Positions 34,765 to 43,205 of a stretch of 43,254 nucleotides of DNA are shown piece after piece. Source of the stretch: a virus; the IMG/VR virus record IMGVR_UViG_3300009173_002997, positions 1-43,254 of that record. One strand, given 5' to 3'. Numbering within the stretch: the first letter of the stretch is position 1; each line of letters begins with the position of its first letter. Both the position numbers and the translations under genes were made by a program. The notes below the pieces were generated by a model that had not been told where the DNA came from, made no database searches, and worked only from the letters and a program-made list of their open reading frames with translations.

Positions 34765-35063
34765 TTTAAATACTCGCTTGGAGTTTGGAACTTAATTAAG
34801 ATTTCGTCAGCCAGTTTTTTCGGTAGGCCATCTTCTATTGTGAATCCTTCGTTCTCGGCCCATTCCCATTTTTTTAGATTAACTTTAAAGCAGGACAGCA
34901 CGTTGTGAATTTTGGTTTCTTCTATAACTAGGCACACTAGCTTTTCTCCGTTAGAAATAAAGACTGCGTTTTCCATCTTGGTTTCTATAATCGCAAGGGG
35001 CGACCCCTCTTCTTGAGACAAGGATTTAAGGTTTTCAAATTCTTTCCTTAGGGCTGAATGCAT
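34749..35063 (-). CDS. Hypothetical protein (104 aa)
   Basis: The 104-residue alpha/beta protein has an N-terminal helix (LRKEFENLKSL), then ENAVFISNGEKLVCLVIEE and a C-terminal helix DEILIKFQTPSEYLNYL. It lacks membrane or catalytic motifs, and I do not recognise the family. Its ATG abuts the PhoH stop (TAAATG), indicating coupled translation, so it may act with PhoH. Its 3-prime end overlaps the small plus-strand ORF tail to tail. No terminator hairpin is evident after it. Confidence 0.7.
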   Translation of the reverse strand: MHSALRKEFENLKSLSQEEGSPLAIIETKMENAVFISNGEKLVCLVIEETKIHNVLSCFKVNLKKWEWAENEGFTIEDGLPKKLADEILIKFQTPSEYLNYLGL

Positions 35064-35867
35064 TTATTCTTCCTCTGCGAACTCACGGATTTTTTTAATT
35101 AAAAATTTGACTAGTTCCGATCTCATTATGTCTTCCTCTGAAAATTCAAACGTATATATCCCCATGTTAACGCTTTCTTCGTCAGAGAAAACTTGAGATA
35201 ATCCTTCGAACCCCCCCTGCGTATTTTCATTTTTTAAATCAGTTTGCATCGGGTCAGCTAACACAAAGCACCTGCACCCTTCCCCCATTCTGGTGAGTAC
35301 AGTTATAATTTCTTTTATGGAGCTATTTTGAGCTTCATCAAGAATGATGCATTTATGTTTCCAATTCATGCCTCTGGCAAAATTTACCGGGAACATGGAG
35401 ACCCTCTTTTGGTCTTCTAATTTTTGAGCAGTGCTCTCGGCTAGCAGTTCTTCTAGCTTATCAAGAAAGGGTAAGTTGTAGAATCTCAGCTTTTCATTTG
35501 CGTCTCCGGGTAGGTATCCCAAGCTTTTATCGGAGCTTTCTACGGCGGACCGCAAGTACATTATATCGTCAGCAACCTTCATATTCAAAAGCTGGAGACC
35601 GCAGTATACGGAAAGAAGAGTCTTTGCTGTCCCCGCTGGACCATTAACGAAAACTACGTTAGTTGAAGGGTCTAAGGCTATTCTAAAAAATTCTTTTTGT
35701 TTGTCGGTCCAAGGAAATTGATTAATCTTTATTTGTTTTTTAATTGGGTTAGGCGTAATGATTTTAGGGTCTCTGTTCGTTTTGTTTAAGTCTCTAGCTA
35801 ATTCCTTACCGCCGCGGATTTTAACTTTTCCCTTAGCTGCGGGTCCGTCATTATCTTTTTTTTGCAT
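35064..35867 (-). CDS. phoH: PhoH-like ATPase (267 aa)
   Basis: VVFVNGPAGTAKTLLSVY gives Walker A GPAGTAKT at 76-83, and HKCIILDEAQN gives Walker B LDEAQ at 176-180. MGEGCRCFVLADPMQTD matches the PhoH sensor region (normally G...K.V..GD..Q.D). PhoH proteins are P-loop ATPases related to the helicase core of RecD-like proteins and are common in marine phages. Their exact role is unsettled, with RNA-linked activities proposed. The first 45 residues are basic and variable. An inverted repeat sits immediately before the start codon. The downstream gene starts at the stop codon. Confidence 0.92.
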   Translation of the reverse strand: MQKKDNDGPAAKGKVKIRGGKELARDLNKTNRDPKIITPNPIKKQIKINQFPWTDKQKEFFRIALDPSTNVVFVNGPAGTAKTLLSVYCGLQLLNMKVADDIMYLRSAVESSDKSLGYLPGDANEKLRFYNLPFLDKLEELLAESTAQKLEDQKRVSMFPVNFARGMNWKHKCIILDEAQNSSIKEIITVLTRMGEGCRCFVLADPMQTDLKNENTQGGFEGLSQVFSDEESVNMGIYTFEFSEEDIMRSELVKFLIKKIREFAEEE

Positions 35868-35896
35868 AGCTAACGGAGATTACACTCCATTTAGCT
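35868..35896 (-). promoter_or_regulatory. Inverted repeat abutting the phoH start codon
   Basis: On the minus strand, AGCTAA-AT-GGAG-(6 nt)-CTCC-G-TTAGCT ends directly at the phoH ATG. The GGAG, the only Shine-Dalgarno-like motif nearby, would pair with CTCC in the hairpin. It could control phoH translation or be a weak terminator remnant for the WbqC-like gene, though no T-run follows. Confidence 0.5.
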
Positions 35897-35912
35897 TTAT
35901 TTCTTAACAAAA

Positions 35913-36545
35913 TCAAAATAGATTATCGTCAGACATAAGGCTATCTATTATAGAATAGTTATCCGCATACGACGCAAAGTAACTTACCCTTATATTAGCG
36001 CGCAAAAATTTCTTTTCATCAAACTCCCCCCTGTGTCTTGAGAAAGTATAATATGTGCTAGCTTTTTCTCTTTGGCATATCTCGAAAATCTTATCGTGGT
36101 ATGATTTTTTTACACAGCCGTGCTTGACAGAAGAGATGGTAAACTCCGTTTTGCAGCCTAGCTCATCACATATCCTAAATACACTATACGCAGAAATGTC
36201 ACAAATATTTTCTGAAGGCAAGTCTATCACCTCTTTCAAGATAGGGAACACCAAATTAAAGTTAGGATAATTCCTGTATTGTGTTTTAGTAAATTTAAGA
36301 AACTTTTTCTTCCATTGGTCTCCCTTGACTTTCACGTTTTTTGTTAAAGTGGCAGTATTTTCTTTATAGTCGACAGGTACCCTGAAATAAAATTTAGAAG
36401 AGTTTAGCTTAATGATAGTTTTGTTTACCCAGTTTTTAGCGCTATAGTTGAAGTCGTCTAAAAAAATAAATTTATCCACCCTTTGAGCTAAATCATAATA
36501 AGCTTTATAGGGAAAGAAATTGGGTTGAACAATAGCAAGTTTCAC
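35913..36545 (-). CDS. WbqC-like family protein (210 aa)
   Basis: The N-terminus MKLAIVQPNFFPYKAYYDLAQ, with FIFLDDFNYSAKNWVNKT, is the signature of the WbqC-like family (AIxQPxFxPxxGYFxxI...DDxQYxxxxWxNR). These proteins occur in O-antigen and polysaccharide loci and in some phages. Their reaction is not established; an amino-sugar or acyl/aminotransfer-linked step has been suggested. The start is GTG 36545; no in-frame ATG gives a better family match, and AAGG lies 6 nt upstream. It is the last gene of the glycan operon, 30 nt after the dehydratase gene. Length is typical of the family. Confidence 0.85.
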   Translation of the reverse strand: MKLAIVQPNFFPYKAYYDLAQRVDKFIFLDDFNYSAKNWVNKTIIKLNSSKFYFRVPVDYKENTATLTKNVKVKGDQWKKKFLKFTKTQYRNYPNFNLVFPILKEVIDLPSENICDISAYSVFRICDELGCKTEFTISSVKHGCVKKSYHDKIFEICQREKASTYYTFSRHRGEFDEKKFLRANIRVSYFASYADNYSIIDSLMSDDNLF

Positions 36546-36575
36546 AGGGGGCCTTTTAAGCGGGAGGTAAAATAT

Positions 36576-37529
36576 CTATAAAGATTTTTCTTCATAGTAC
36601 TTTATAGTTTTTTGCAAACCTTTCACCAATTTTGTAGAAGGTTTCCATTTTAAGTTTTTTGATATTTTGTCATTGTTAATGGCATATCTAAAGTCGTGCC
36701 CCAAGCGGTCTTCAACAAACGTTATAAAATCATCAGGGTTCCTTTTCAATATTTTACAAATTTCGTGTATTATTTCCAAATTTGTTTTTTCACAATTTGC
36801 TCCCACCAAATAGGTCTCGCCCTTCTTTCCTTTGGTCAGCACTTTCCATAACGCCTTACAGTGGTCTTCTACGTAGATCCAATCTCTGATGTTGTCTCCT
36901 TTTCCATAGACCGGGATTAGGGCTTCGTGCAACAAGGAGTCTATGACGGTAGGTATAAATTTTTCTTTATGTTGGTTTGGCCCGTAATTATTGCTGCAAT
37001 TTGAAATCGTTACCGGTAAACCGTGGGTATGAAAGTACGACCTCACCAAGAAGTCGGAAGCCGCCTTCGACGCAGAATATGGATTTCTTGGGTCATACGG
37101 GGTATCCTCCGAGAACTTTGGATCGCCCTTCTCCAAATGGCCGTACACCTCGTCGGTAGATACGTGATGGAATCGCTTTATTTTAAATTTTAAAGCGGCT
37201 TTAAGTAGGTTGTGTGTCCCAAGTACATTTGCCTCTAAAAACGCGTCAGCGTTGCGTATAGAGTTATCTACGTGCGTTTCTGCGGCGAGATGAACTACGT
37301 GAGTTATGTCAAATTTGTAGAACGTATCATATACGTACTTGTACTCAGACAAATTATATTTTTCCGAAAGATACTTCGGGTGTTTGCAGAAATTAACCGT
37401 ATTATCTAGTGAGCCCGCGTAAGACAAGCAGTCTACGTTAACAAGCCTGTGAACTTGTTTTTTATCTATAACGTGCTCTATAAAATTAGAGCCGATAAAC
37501 CCACATCCTCCTGTTACTAATAAGTTCAT
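36576..37529 (-). CDS. rmlB: dTDP-glucose 4,6-dehydratase-like SDR (317 aa)
   Basis: This extended SDR enzyme would convert dTDP-glucose to dTDP-4-keto-6-deoxyglucose. NAD-binding TGGCGFIGSNF (6-16), STDEVYG (124-130), catalytic Tyr151 and Lys155 in YSASK, and ISNCSNNYGPNQHKEK, which follows the RmlB pattern, are all present. HDFRYAINNDKI near the end also matches RmlB. I use ATG 37529 because it overlaps the upstream stop as ATGA. A longer frame to 37718 adds residues before the Rossmann start that match nothing. Length is slightly below the usual 340-360. RmlA, C and D are not in this window, so the final sugar cannot be told. Confidence 0.9.
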   Translation of the reverse strand: MNLLVTGGCGFIGSNFIEHVIDKKQVHRLVNVDCLSYAGSLDNTVNFCKHPKYLSEKYNLSEYKYVYDTFYKFDITHVVHLAAETHVDNSIRNADAFLEANVLGTHNLLKAALKFKIKRFHHVSTDEVYGHLEKGDPKFSEDTPYDPRNPYSASKAASDFLVRSYFHTHGLPVTISNCSNNYGPNQHKEKFIPTVIDSLLHEALIPVYGKGDNIRDWIYVEDHCKALWKVLTKGKKGETYLVGANCEKTNLEIIHEICKILKRNPDDFITFVEDRLGHDFRYAINNDKISKNLKWKPSTKLVKGLQKTIKYYEEKSL

Positions 37530-38542
37530 AAATTTCCAAAGCGTTGAAGAAGTCTTGACATTTGATAAAAGCTTCCTTCCCAAGTCCACCCAGTATCTAA
37601 CAACATAGATCGTGAGTTTGTTTTCGATAAAATTACACAGTCTACTAAAGCGTCTATGACAGCCTGTTTGCTTATTTCCATATTGTATCCTCCAAGAAAT
37701 TTTCCCTCGACAAACCAAGGAGATTTTTCATCTTGTTTTTTTATGTATTCTTCTTTTGCGTATGATATGACGTGGTTTGGCCAACATTCGCGGAGAACGT
37801 TTTCCGCTTCCTTATTATCTGCGCAAAGAAAAATATTTTCAGCTCCTGAAGAAATAGCGTTTTCTATTACGTAAGACGCGTGACCCAGATCGATGGGGTG
37901 GAGATTGATCGTTCTAAAATGGTATCCGACCGTTGACTGTTTATTTATATTATTCTTTTTACAGAATTCCTCCGCCCTTCTTAAGATGTCTTTTTTTATT
38001 ACAAATACATTTTGAAATAAATCTTCGACAACCTTTATGGGGTCATAATTTGGACTCCATGAATCAGCTAATACTGTCGGATAACAGTCTGTGATAATAA
38101 TTGTTTTATCTTCTTCAGCTGAATTTATGATATCTAAAACTTCGTCAGAGCTTTTTTCTTTTGTCCCGATCGTCAAACCCAAGTTGTGGCTATCTGGTCC
38201 GTGAGCAGGCCAAAGCGATCCTGCCGTAAGGCGGGTTAAAAACACGGGCATACTTCTATCGCAAGAATTTTGATCGTTCTTCATCAGTTGGTGAATGCCT
38301 TCATCGTGAGTCAACCAAATTTCGTTTCCACTCAGTTTTACTAACGAAGGATCAACGTCACAAACGTTTATTTTATCCGAATTTATTTCAAATAAATCAC
38401 CCCACCCAGCATAACAGCCCGCGTCACGCGGCCAATATATATTTAATATCGAATTTGTTCTGTGAGCAAAATAATAAGCCGTAAGAAGACCAAAAAATCT
38501 ATTACCCATTCCGCCCCCAACGGTTGCAAGTATTTTTTTCAT
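37526..38542 (-). CDS. Fucosyltransferase-like glycosyltransferase, GT-B/NodZ-like (338 aa)
   Basis: The N-terminus MKKILATVGGGMGNRFFGLL, with YFAHRTNSILNIYWP and CYAGWGDLFEI, resembles alpha-fucosyltransferases of the GT11/GT23 type (GGLGNR...LNI.WP). VGYHFRTINL gives an HxR-like motif (208-210) seen in GDP-fucose-binding proteins. DCVILSKTNSRSMLLDTG resembles their C-terminal acceptor-side motif. With GDP-L-fucose synthase two genes upstream, transfer of fucose or a related deoxysugar is a reasonable prediction. The gene overlaps both neighbours as ATGA. Family assignment is by motif likeness, and the acceptor is unknown. Confidence 0.75.
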   Translation of the reverse strand: MKKILATVGGGMGNRFFGLLTAYYFAHRTNSILNIYWPRDAGCYAGWGDLFEINSDKINVCDVDPSLVKLSGNEIWLTHDEGIHQLMKNDQNSCDRSMPVFLTRLTAGSLWPAHGPDSHNLGLTIGTKEKSSDEVLDIINSAEEDKTIIITDCYPTVLADSWSPNYDPIKVVEDLFQNVFVIKKDILRRAEEFCKKNNINKQSTVGYHFRTINLHPIDLGHASYVIENAISSGAENIFLCADNKEAENVLRECWPNHVISYAKEEYIKKQDEKSPWFVEGKFLGGYNMEISKQAVIDALVDCVILSKTNSRSMLLDTGWTWEGSFYQMSRLLQRFGNL

Positions 38543-39120
38543 ATTTTAATCGCTTCTATATTTAAGCTCATTAAAGTTCCATTTTCTTTATCCATGTGCG
38601 GCAAATACGCTTGGCTGTAATCATCCACGTCCCCGTGAGAAGCCTTCTTCCAGTCCCATTCTCTAACTTCGAAAAAACCTACTTTTTTTAATGTTTTAGT
38701 TAATGTTTCTTTGTCGAAAATCATTTTATGAAAATCGTATTCATCCCTCTGCCCTCCAATCAACAGCCCTGTAATTAAGCCTAAATCATGAGTTTTGTTA
38801 TAATGATCAACTACTTTATCAAAATCAGGTACAGCCAACCTAAGTATTCCTCCCGTGCGTATTTTTTTAAACCATGTTTTTAAAACTCTTTCGTATTCAT
38901 GTCTTCCGAAATGCTCTAGTATGTGACTTCCGTATATTAGAGCGCATGACTCATTTTCGATACTGGGTAAGTTTTTTACGTCTTCCATCACATCTGTTCT
39001 TATGTCGTCTGATATATCTACATTAACCCAGCCGTCTAGATATTTGACGCCACATCCTACGTGCAGCTTTGTACCGTCTCTCCGCCGTTCGGCCCACGCG
39101 CCTTCTTCGTATTCTTTCAT
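38539..39120 (-). CDS. Class I SAM-dependent methyltransferase (193 aa)
   Basis: TKLHVGCGVKYLDGWVNVDI matches motif I of a small class I methyltransferase (LhvGCG...GwxnvDi). YGSHILEHFGRHEYERVLKTW and GGILRLAVPDFDKVV match the usual LEH...W...L.PGG.L.iavPD series seen in sugar-locus methyltransferases. The acceptor is probably a glycan or sugar nucleotide. The start overlaps the GDP-fucose synthase stop as ATGA, and the stop overlaps the fucosyltransferase-like start the same way. Length is typical. Confidence 0.85.
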   Translation of the reverse strand: MKEYEEGAWAERRRDGTKLHVGCGVKYLDGWVNVDISDDIRTDVMEDVKNLPSIENESCALIYGSHILEHFGRHEYERVLKTWFKKIRTGGILRLAVPDFDKVVDHYNKTHDLGLITGLLIGGQRDEYDFHKMIFDKETLTKTLKKVGFFEVREWDWKKASHGDVDDYSQAYLPHMDKENGTLMSLNIEAIKI

Positions 39121-40037
39121 AATCGTGCGTTATTATAGTTTGCTTCAAACCATTTTACTGTACCGACTATTGCTTCGTCAAAATCAGTAAAGCTGTTAAA
39201 CCCAATCCTTTTTAATCTAGACATATCGCATGGCTTTTTAAATTGCCCTCTTGGCATATTAGTGTCCCACTCTATGTTTTTAGAAAAATTAAACGCATTA
39301 GAAATGGTGGTCGCGACTTCTTTTATTGATCTTTCTTTGCTGTCACCTATGTTTATTAAATCGTAAAGGCATTCATTATCCGCAAGCCACAATAATATTT
39401 TGGCTATATCTTTGGAGTAGGTAAATTGTCTCAAGGGGGATCCGTCTCCCCATAATGAAACTGATTTGTTTTGTTTTTTTGCTTCATATATTTTTCTTAT
39501 AATAGCGGGAATCACGTGTGAATCATTTAAATTAAAATTATCATATTCACCAAATATATTTGTTGGAATCGCTCCAATAAAGTTGCAGCCGTATTGTTTG
39601 CGGTAAGATCGCATTTGTACCTCTAACATTCTTTTAGCATAAGAATAGGCGAAATTGGATTCATGCGGTGGACCAAGATGCAAATAGTCTTCTTTAATTG
39701 GGTACTCTACTCTATCTGGGTAAATGCAGGAACTAAGCGTACATACTAACTTTTGCACTCCATACTTATGCGCGCAATCCATAATATTTAAACTCATGTT
39801 AACATTGTCTGCGTAAAACTGTACTGGATTATCCATGTTAGCTTTAACCCCTCCTACTTTTCCAGACAAATGAATAACTTTCTTAGGTTTATATTTGTCG
39901 AACATTTCAATTGTTTGATCTTTTTTGGTTAGATCGTAATCTGATGAGGATATAAATATTGAATTCTCTGGACTTAAGGACTGTATAGCTTTGCCCACCA
40001 GCCCTGTCCCTCCTGTAATTAAAATATTGGTTTTCAT
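39117..40037 (-). CDS. fcl: GDP-L-fucose synthase (306 aa)
   Basis: This bifunctional epimerase/reductase would make GDP-L-fucose from GDP-4-keto-6-deoxymannose. ILITGGTGLVGKAI (5-18) binds NADP, SSCIYP (102-107) and Tyr131-x3-Lys135 (YSYAK) form the active site, and IPTNIFGEYDNFN matches the family's PTNLYGPxDNF. SGKVGGVKANMDNP also matches. I use ATG 40037, which overlaps the upstream stop as ATGA; the TTG-started extension to 40058 is not supported. GDP-mannose 4,6-dehydratase, which makes the substrate, is not in the window, so it must be host-encoded or lie upstream. Confidence 0.93.
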   Translation of the reverse strand: MKTNILITGGTGLVGKAIQSLSPENSIFISSSDYDLTKKDQTIEMFDKYKPKKVIHLSGKVGGVKANMDNPVQFYADNVNMSLNIMDCAHKYGVQKLVCTLSSCIYPDRVEYPIKEDYLHLGPPHESNFAYSYAKRMLEVQMRSYRKQYGCNFIGAIPTNIFGEYDNFNLNDSHVIPAIIRKIYEAKKQNKSVSLWGDGSPLRQFTYSKDIAKILLWLADNECLYDLINIGDSKERSIKEVATTISNAFNFSKNIEWDTNMPRGQFKKPCDMSRLKRIGFNSFTDFDEAIVGTVKWFEANYNNARL

Positions 40038-40600
40038 GTTAATTTTTTCAACGCCCAATCCGAGTCTTCGCTTAGCATTATCATTCTAAAATCGTAGTTA
40101 TTGGCGAATTCGTCTACCGCCCTGTCTACTCCCTCGAATCTTATATATTGATTATTGTAGTCATGACCGCACATTAATCCATTGCTTTTTAACTTTGGTA
40201 AAAATATTTCTAAATCAGCTTTTACGCATCCATATAAATGACACGCATCAATATAAATAAAATCAAAAAAATTGTCAGGAAAAAAGTCTACCACATCGTA
40301 AGAGAATCCTTTCTTTAATATAACTTGTCCATTTGATATTTCATTAGAAAATCTTTCTTTTACTTTTTCGAAATTAGTTAAATTACTGTAAGCTGTTGGT
40401 TGTTTATTTAAATCTTCATAATAGGGCACATCGTTCTTATCGCCGCCGACTTCCCACGGATCAATCAAATACAATTTTTGCGGATTTAAGGCGTCTAAAA
40501 TTTCAACAGAGAGGTCTCCGTCCAGAACCCCCGCTTCAACACACACAGGGTTTTCATCAAGAAAAGCTTTTATATTATGTAGAAATTCTTTTCGATTCAT
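40034..40600 (-). CDS. SAM-dependent methyltransferase, Methyltransf_24-like (188 aa)
   Basis: PVCVEAGVLDGDLSVEILDA matches motif I (vEiGvxxGxst), KLYLIDPWEVGGD gives the acidic SAM-ribose strand, and FDFIYIDACHLYGCVKADLE with GLMCGHDYN matches the metal-dependent TylF/macrocin-O-methyltransferase-like pattern (iDg.Hxy..v..Dl...GG...gHDy). It probably O-methylates a sugar. It overlaps both neighbouring genes by ATGA. Length is typical of a single domain. A one-base register difference from close relatives at the His/Asp segment cannot be checked by eye. Confidence 0.85.
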   Translation of the reverse strand: MNRKEFLHNIKAFLDENPVCVEAGVLDGDLSVEILDALNPQKLYLIDPWEVGGDKNDVPYYEDLNKQPTAYSNLTNFEKVKERFSNEISNGQVILKKGFSYDVVDFFPDNFFDFIYIDACHLYGCVKADLEIFLPKLKSNGLMCGHDYNNQYIRFEGVDRAVDEFANNYDFRMIMLSEDSDWALKKLT

Positions 40601-41154
40601 CTGGAAGCTAGGGTTGACTGATCAATACCGTTAAAATCATTATTATGTATTTTACGTAATACGCACATGATTAGAGCCTTGTCCCCCACGTAAGGGGGAT
40701 TTTTGTATATTTCATTTTTCAGTATTTCGTATTTATTAAGCTCAGATAATCGATTAAAGAAATCTAAGGTATACCAATGATCACAATGATTAGGCCAATG
40801 GCCGGAGTGAGGCACAACGTTAAAAATCAGCCCTCCCCTTAATGTAAAATTATGAATATTTTTCCAGCAGTGAAACTGATTATTAACATGCTCGGACGTG
40901 CCAAAGTTGGTCACTATATCGACCGGTGGAATACCTTTTATTTCAGAGCACAAATCTAATGGAAGCGCGCCATCTTCTCCGTTTAAGTCTATAGAAATAT
41001 GATTAACTCCTAGGTCGGAAAAGTATTTTTTGCCAGTTTCGTTATTGTCGAGTATTTGATTGCCCAGCTCTATCATGGAAATATTTTTCCAACCCAGATA
41101 GGATCCGATAAAGCCGTTCAATTCTCCTAAGCATGTGTCGCGATCTATACCCAT
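40597..41154 (-). CDS. SAM-dependent methyltransferase-like protein (185 aa)
   Basis: ISMIELGNQILDN resembles motif I with a replaced second glycine (ELGNQ). VNHISIDLNGEDGALPLDL gives the acidic strand, DIVTNFGTSEHVNNQ the motif IV region, and RGGLIFNVVPHSGHW the post-II strand. This pattern is seen in small methyltransferase-like proteins of polysaccharide clusters. The atypical motif I leaves SAM binding uncertain. The C-terminal end is hydrophilic. It starts 6 nt after the preceding gene with no clear ribosome site and ends in an ATGA overlap. Confidence 0.75.
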   Translation of the reverse strand: MGIDRDTCLGELNGFIGSYLGWKNISMIELGNQILDNNETGKKYFSDLGVNHISIDLNGEDGALPLDLCSEIKGIPPVDIVTNFGTSEHVNNQFHCWKNIHNFTLRGGLIFNVVPHSGHWPNHCDHWYTLDFFNRLSELNKYEILKNEIYKNPPYVGDKALIMCVLRKIHNNDFNGIDQSTLASR

Positions 41155-41160
41155 GGTGTT

Positions 41161-41805
41161 TTATTTTTTAAAAACTATAAATGTTTTATGTACGAAGCCG
41201 GTATTAAGATTCTCTTGGCTTTCGTAATCTAAAGTCGAAACAATAGTCCCAGCTGACTCTATCATTGTTTTATATTCTTCTAAGGAAGCCCCAAAACAAT
41301 CGACCTTCATTCCGTCGAGCGTGTCAGAATAGCTTTCCTCCGAATCATATTTGCTCCATTCTATTATACATATTCCATCGAGAGACAGGCATGAAACCCA
41401 TCGTCTTAAGACTAAGTTAGGGTCGTAAGAATGATCTAAAGAATTACTATAAATTATATCAATATTGTTTTTCCATTCATTTTTTACTTTGTGAAAATCC
41501 CATTGTATTAATTTCATTTCTTCATTCGTCTCTGTTGAAATATCTGTCCCAATAAAATCTACACCCGTCACTTCTTCAAACCATTTGTTTTCTTTTCCCA
41601 ATTTAGCTCCATGACATATGCCTTTTTTAGGGGTTATGTTTAATTTATCAAAATGAGGGTTAATGATATTATTTTTTATAAATTGTATTTCTGGATAGTT
41701 GACCCATTCATAATCCACGGAATTTCCTAACGCCGGATGATTATACACTCCTTTTTTTTGACAACTTATATACTCTTCGTTGTTTTTGTATTTATATAAT
41801 TTCAT
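41161..41805 (-). CDS. SAM-dependent methyltransferase-like protein (214 aa)
   Basis: GICHGAKLGKENKWFEEVTG followed by VDFIGTDIS matches a methyltransferase family with an unusual glycine loop (G.cHG...G.E...F ... GtDi). IDIIYSNSLDHSYDPNLVLRR and LDGICIIEWS correspond to motifs IV and VI. It may modify a sugar or lipid-linked intermediate. The gene is 2 nt downstream of the fusion-protein gene and 6 nt upstream of the next methyltransferase, so it is part of the same operon. The substrate is unknown. Confidence 0.8.
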   Translation of the reverse strand: MKLYKYKNNEEYISCQKKGVYNHPALGNSVDYEWVNYPEIQFIKNNIINPHFDKLNITPKKGICHGAKLGKENKWFEEVTGVDFIGTDISTETNEEMKLIQWDFHKVKNEWKNNIDIIYSNSLDHSYDPNLVLRRWVSCLSLDGICIIEWSKYDSEESYSDTLDGMKVDCFGASLEEYKTMIESAGTIVSTLDYESQENLNTGFVHKTFIVFKK

Positions 41806-41807
41806 AA

Positions 41808-43205
41808 TTATTTAATGCATTTTATTAAAGCGCAACACCCATTAATGCTTTCTTTATATCCGGTGAAATACCATTCTTTTTTTGGTTTGTATAGTTCGTA
41901 TTTTCCGTTATTTTTGTCTATAGTGTTTACCATTTGTTGTATTGCGTGAAACCCTTTTTCGTGATTGCCTGCTGAGTCATAATAATCATGAGTAACAAAG
42001 TAAAATTCATCGCTCGCAAGGTTATAAATTTTTTCAGCATCTTCGGCGCTTAGGTCTGCGTCATTAAATATAAATTCCATTCCATCAAGAATTCCATAAT
42101 CTAATAATTGACCACTCCAAGTGCCCGGAAAGACTTGGATTCTTTTTGCTACAAGCTCTTGTGAATAAAAAAATGCATCTTGAATATCGCAAGTATAAAT
42201 TATTGAATCAAATTCTTCGGTAGCAAAAGCCATGGAATATGTCGTGTTGCCCACCCAAGTTCCTATTTCTAAGATTTTTTTAGGGCATTTTTCTAAACAT
42301 AGTAATTGTAAAAATTTACAATCCTGCATGCTAGTTGTACCGTCGAATTGAGTGGCTATTTCGTTTGCTCTTTTTGATACTCTATCATGAATGGGCTTAA
42401 AGGTCTGGTTGACGGAATTTAGTTTTTTCTTATGCTTTTCCAATAGTTCGTCAATAAGAATGGCGGTATTATTTATTATTTTATTTTTTATATGGTCTGG
42501 AATATTTTTTACATTGTTAATTCTTTCCTCAAAAGACTCTTTCATGCCTAAATAATCAGGACTAGTTCTGAAATGTAAAATTTTAGAATTCGAATTGTAG
42601 TCCATTGAAGAAATCTTTTGTATATTGTTTTCTTTAATTAAAAATTTGTTTGAATTCGTTTTTAGAGCCTCGCAAAGGGCGGGGGTTTCAATATGCGAGC
42701 TTTCTATTGTCGGCATTAGTTTTTGCCATTTTTCAATAAATGATTTGCCTTTCTCATTATGCACCACAAACCAACACCCGATATGATCTATTAGAAATCC
42801 GTCCCAATTTATTATATGTGGATTTTGTGGGCACACTTGTATATCGCATCCGTAAAAAATTTCATCGCTAAAATCCTTTAAGACGTACATGTCTGAGTCA
42901 ATCATTAAAACTGGATAATTTTTTTCATTACATATTTTTTCTAGCCCGATAGTCTTTTGGTTGATTACTTTTCTCCATTCTTCTGTGTGCGAAGTCTCCG
43001 CGCGGATTTCCTCTGACGTTTTAATATATTCTACCTTGTCATGAATTTTTTGAAGCTTAACCCTTTGCTCTTCTGATAGACCTATATCGTTTATTATAAT
43101 TTTGTTTAGCTTTTCGTCGGGGTAGTTTTCTTTTAACGAAGAGATAAACACTTCGGCAAAATCAAAATAGTCATAATTAACAACAGTATATATAGTAAGC
43201 TTCAT
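41808..43205 (-). CDS. Glycosyltransferase (GT-A) fused to SAM methyltransferase (465 aa)
   Basis: Residues 1-230 form a GT-A glycosyltransferase: MKLTIYTVVNYDYFDFAEVF start, VLMIDSDMYVLKDF with the DxD metal site (Asp103-Ser-Asp105), and HIGCWFVVHNEKGKSFIEKW of the acceptor region. Residues about 265-465 form a class I methyltransferase: KILEIGTWVGNTT motif I (311-322), IIYTCDIQDAF, FIFNDADLSAEDAEKIY and FVTHDYYDS. A single enzyme that adds and then methylates a sugar is likely, as in O-antigen or phage glycan caps. The start overlaps an upstream partial gene as TAATG, and the stop lies 2 nt before the next start. No obvious linker repeat separates the halves. Confidence 0.88.
   Translation of the reverse strand: MKLTIYTVVNYDYFDFAEVFISSLKENYPDEKLNKIIINDIGLSEEQRVKLQKIHDKVEYIKTSEEIRAETSHTEEWRKVINQKTIGLEKICNEKNYPVLMIDSDMYVLKDFSDEIFYGCDIQVCPQNPHIINWDGFLIDHIGCWFVVHNEKGKSFIEKWQKLMPTIESSHIETPALCEALKTNSNKFLIKENNIQKISSMDYNSNSKILHFRTSPDYLGMKESFEERINNVKNIPDHIKNKIINNTAILIDELLEKHKKKLNSVNQTFKPIHDRVSKRANEIATQFDGTTSMQDCKFLQLLCLEKCPKKILEIGTWVGNTTYSMAFATEEFDSIIYTCDIQDAFFYSQELVAKRIQVFPGTWSGQLLDYGILDGMEFIFNDADLSAEDAEKIYNLASDEFYFVTHDYYDSAGNHEKGFHAIQQMVNTIDKNNGKYELYKPKKEWYFTGYKESINGCCALIKCIK

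Noticed and set aside
37530-37718. Extended N-terminus of the dTDP-glucose dehydratase
   Set aside because: The 63 extra residues precede the Rossmann start, match nothing and run through the fucosyltransferase-like gene. ATG 37529 forms the operon's usual ATGA overlap.
40038-40058. TTG-started extension of GDP-fucose synthase
   Set aside because: It needs a TTG start inside the previous gene, while ATG 40037 sits in an ATGA overlap and directly before the nucleotide-binding strand.
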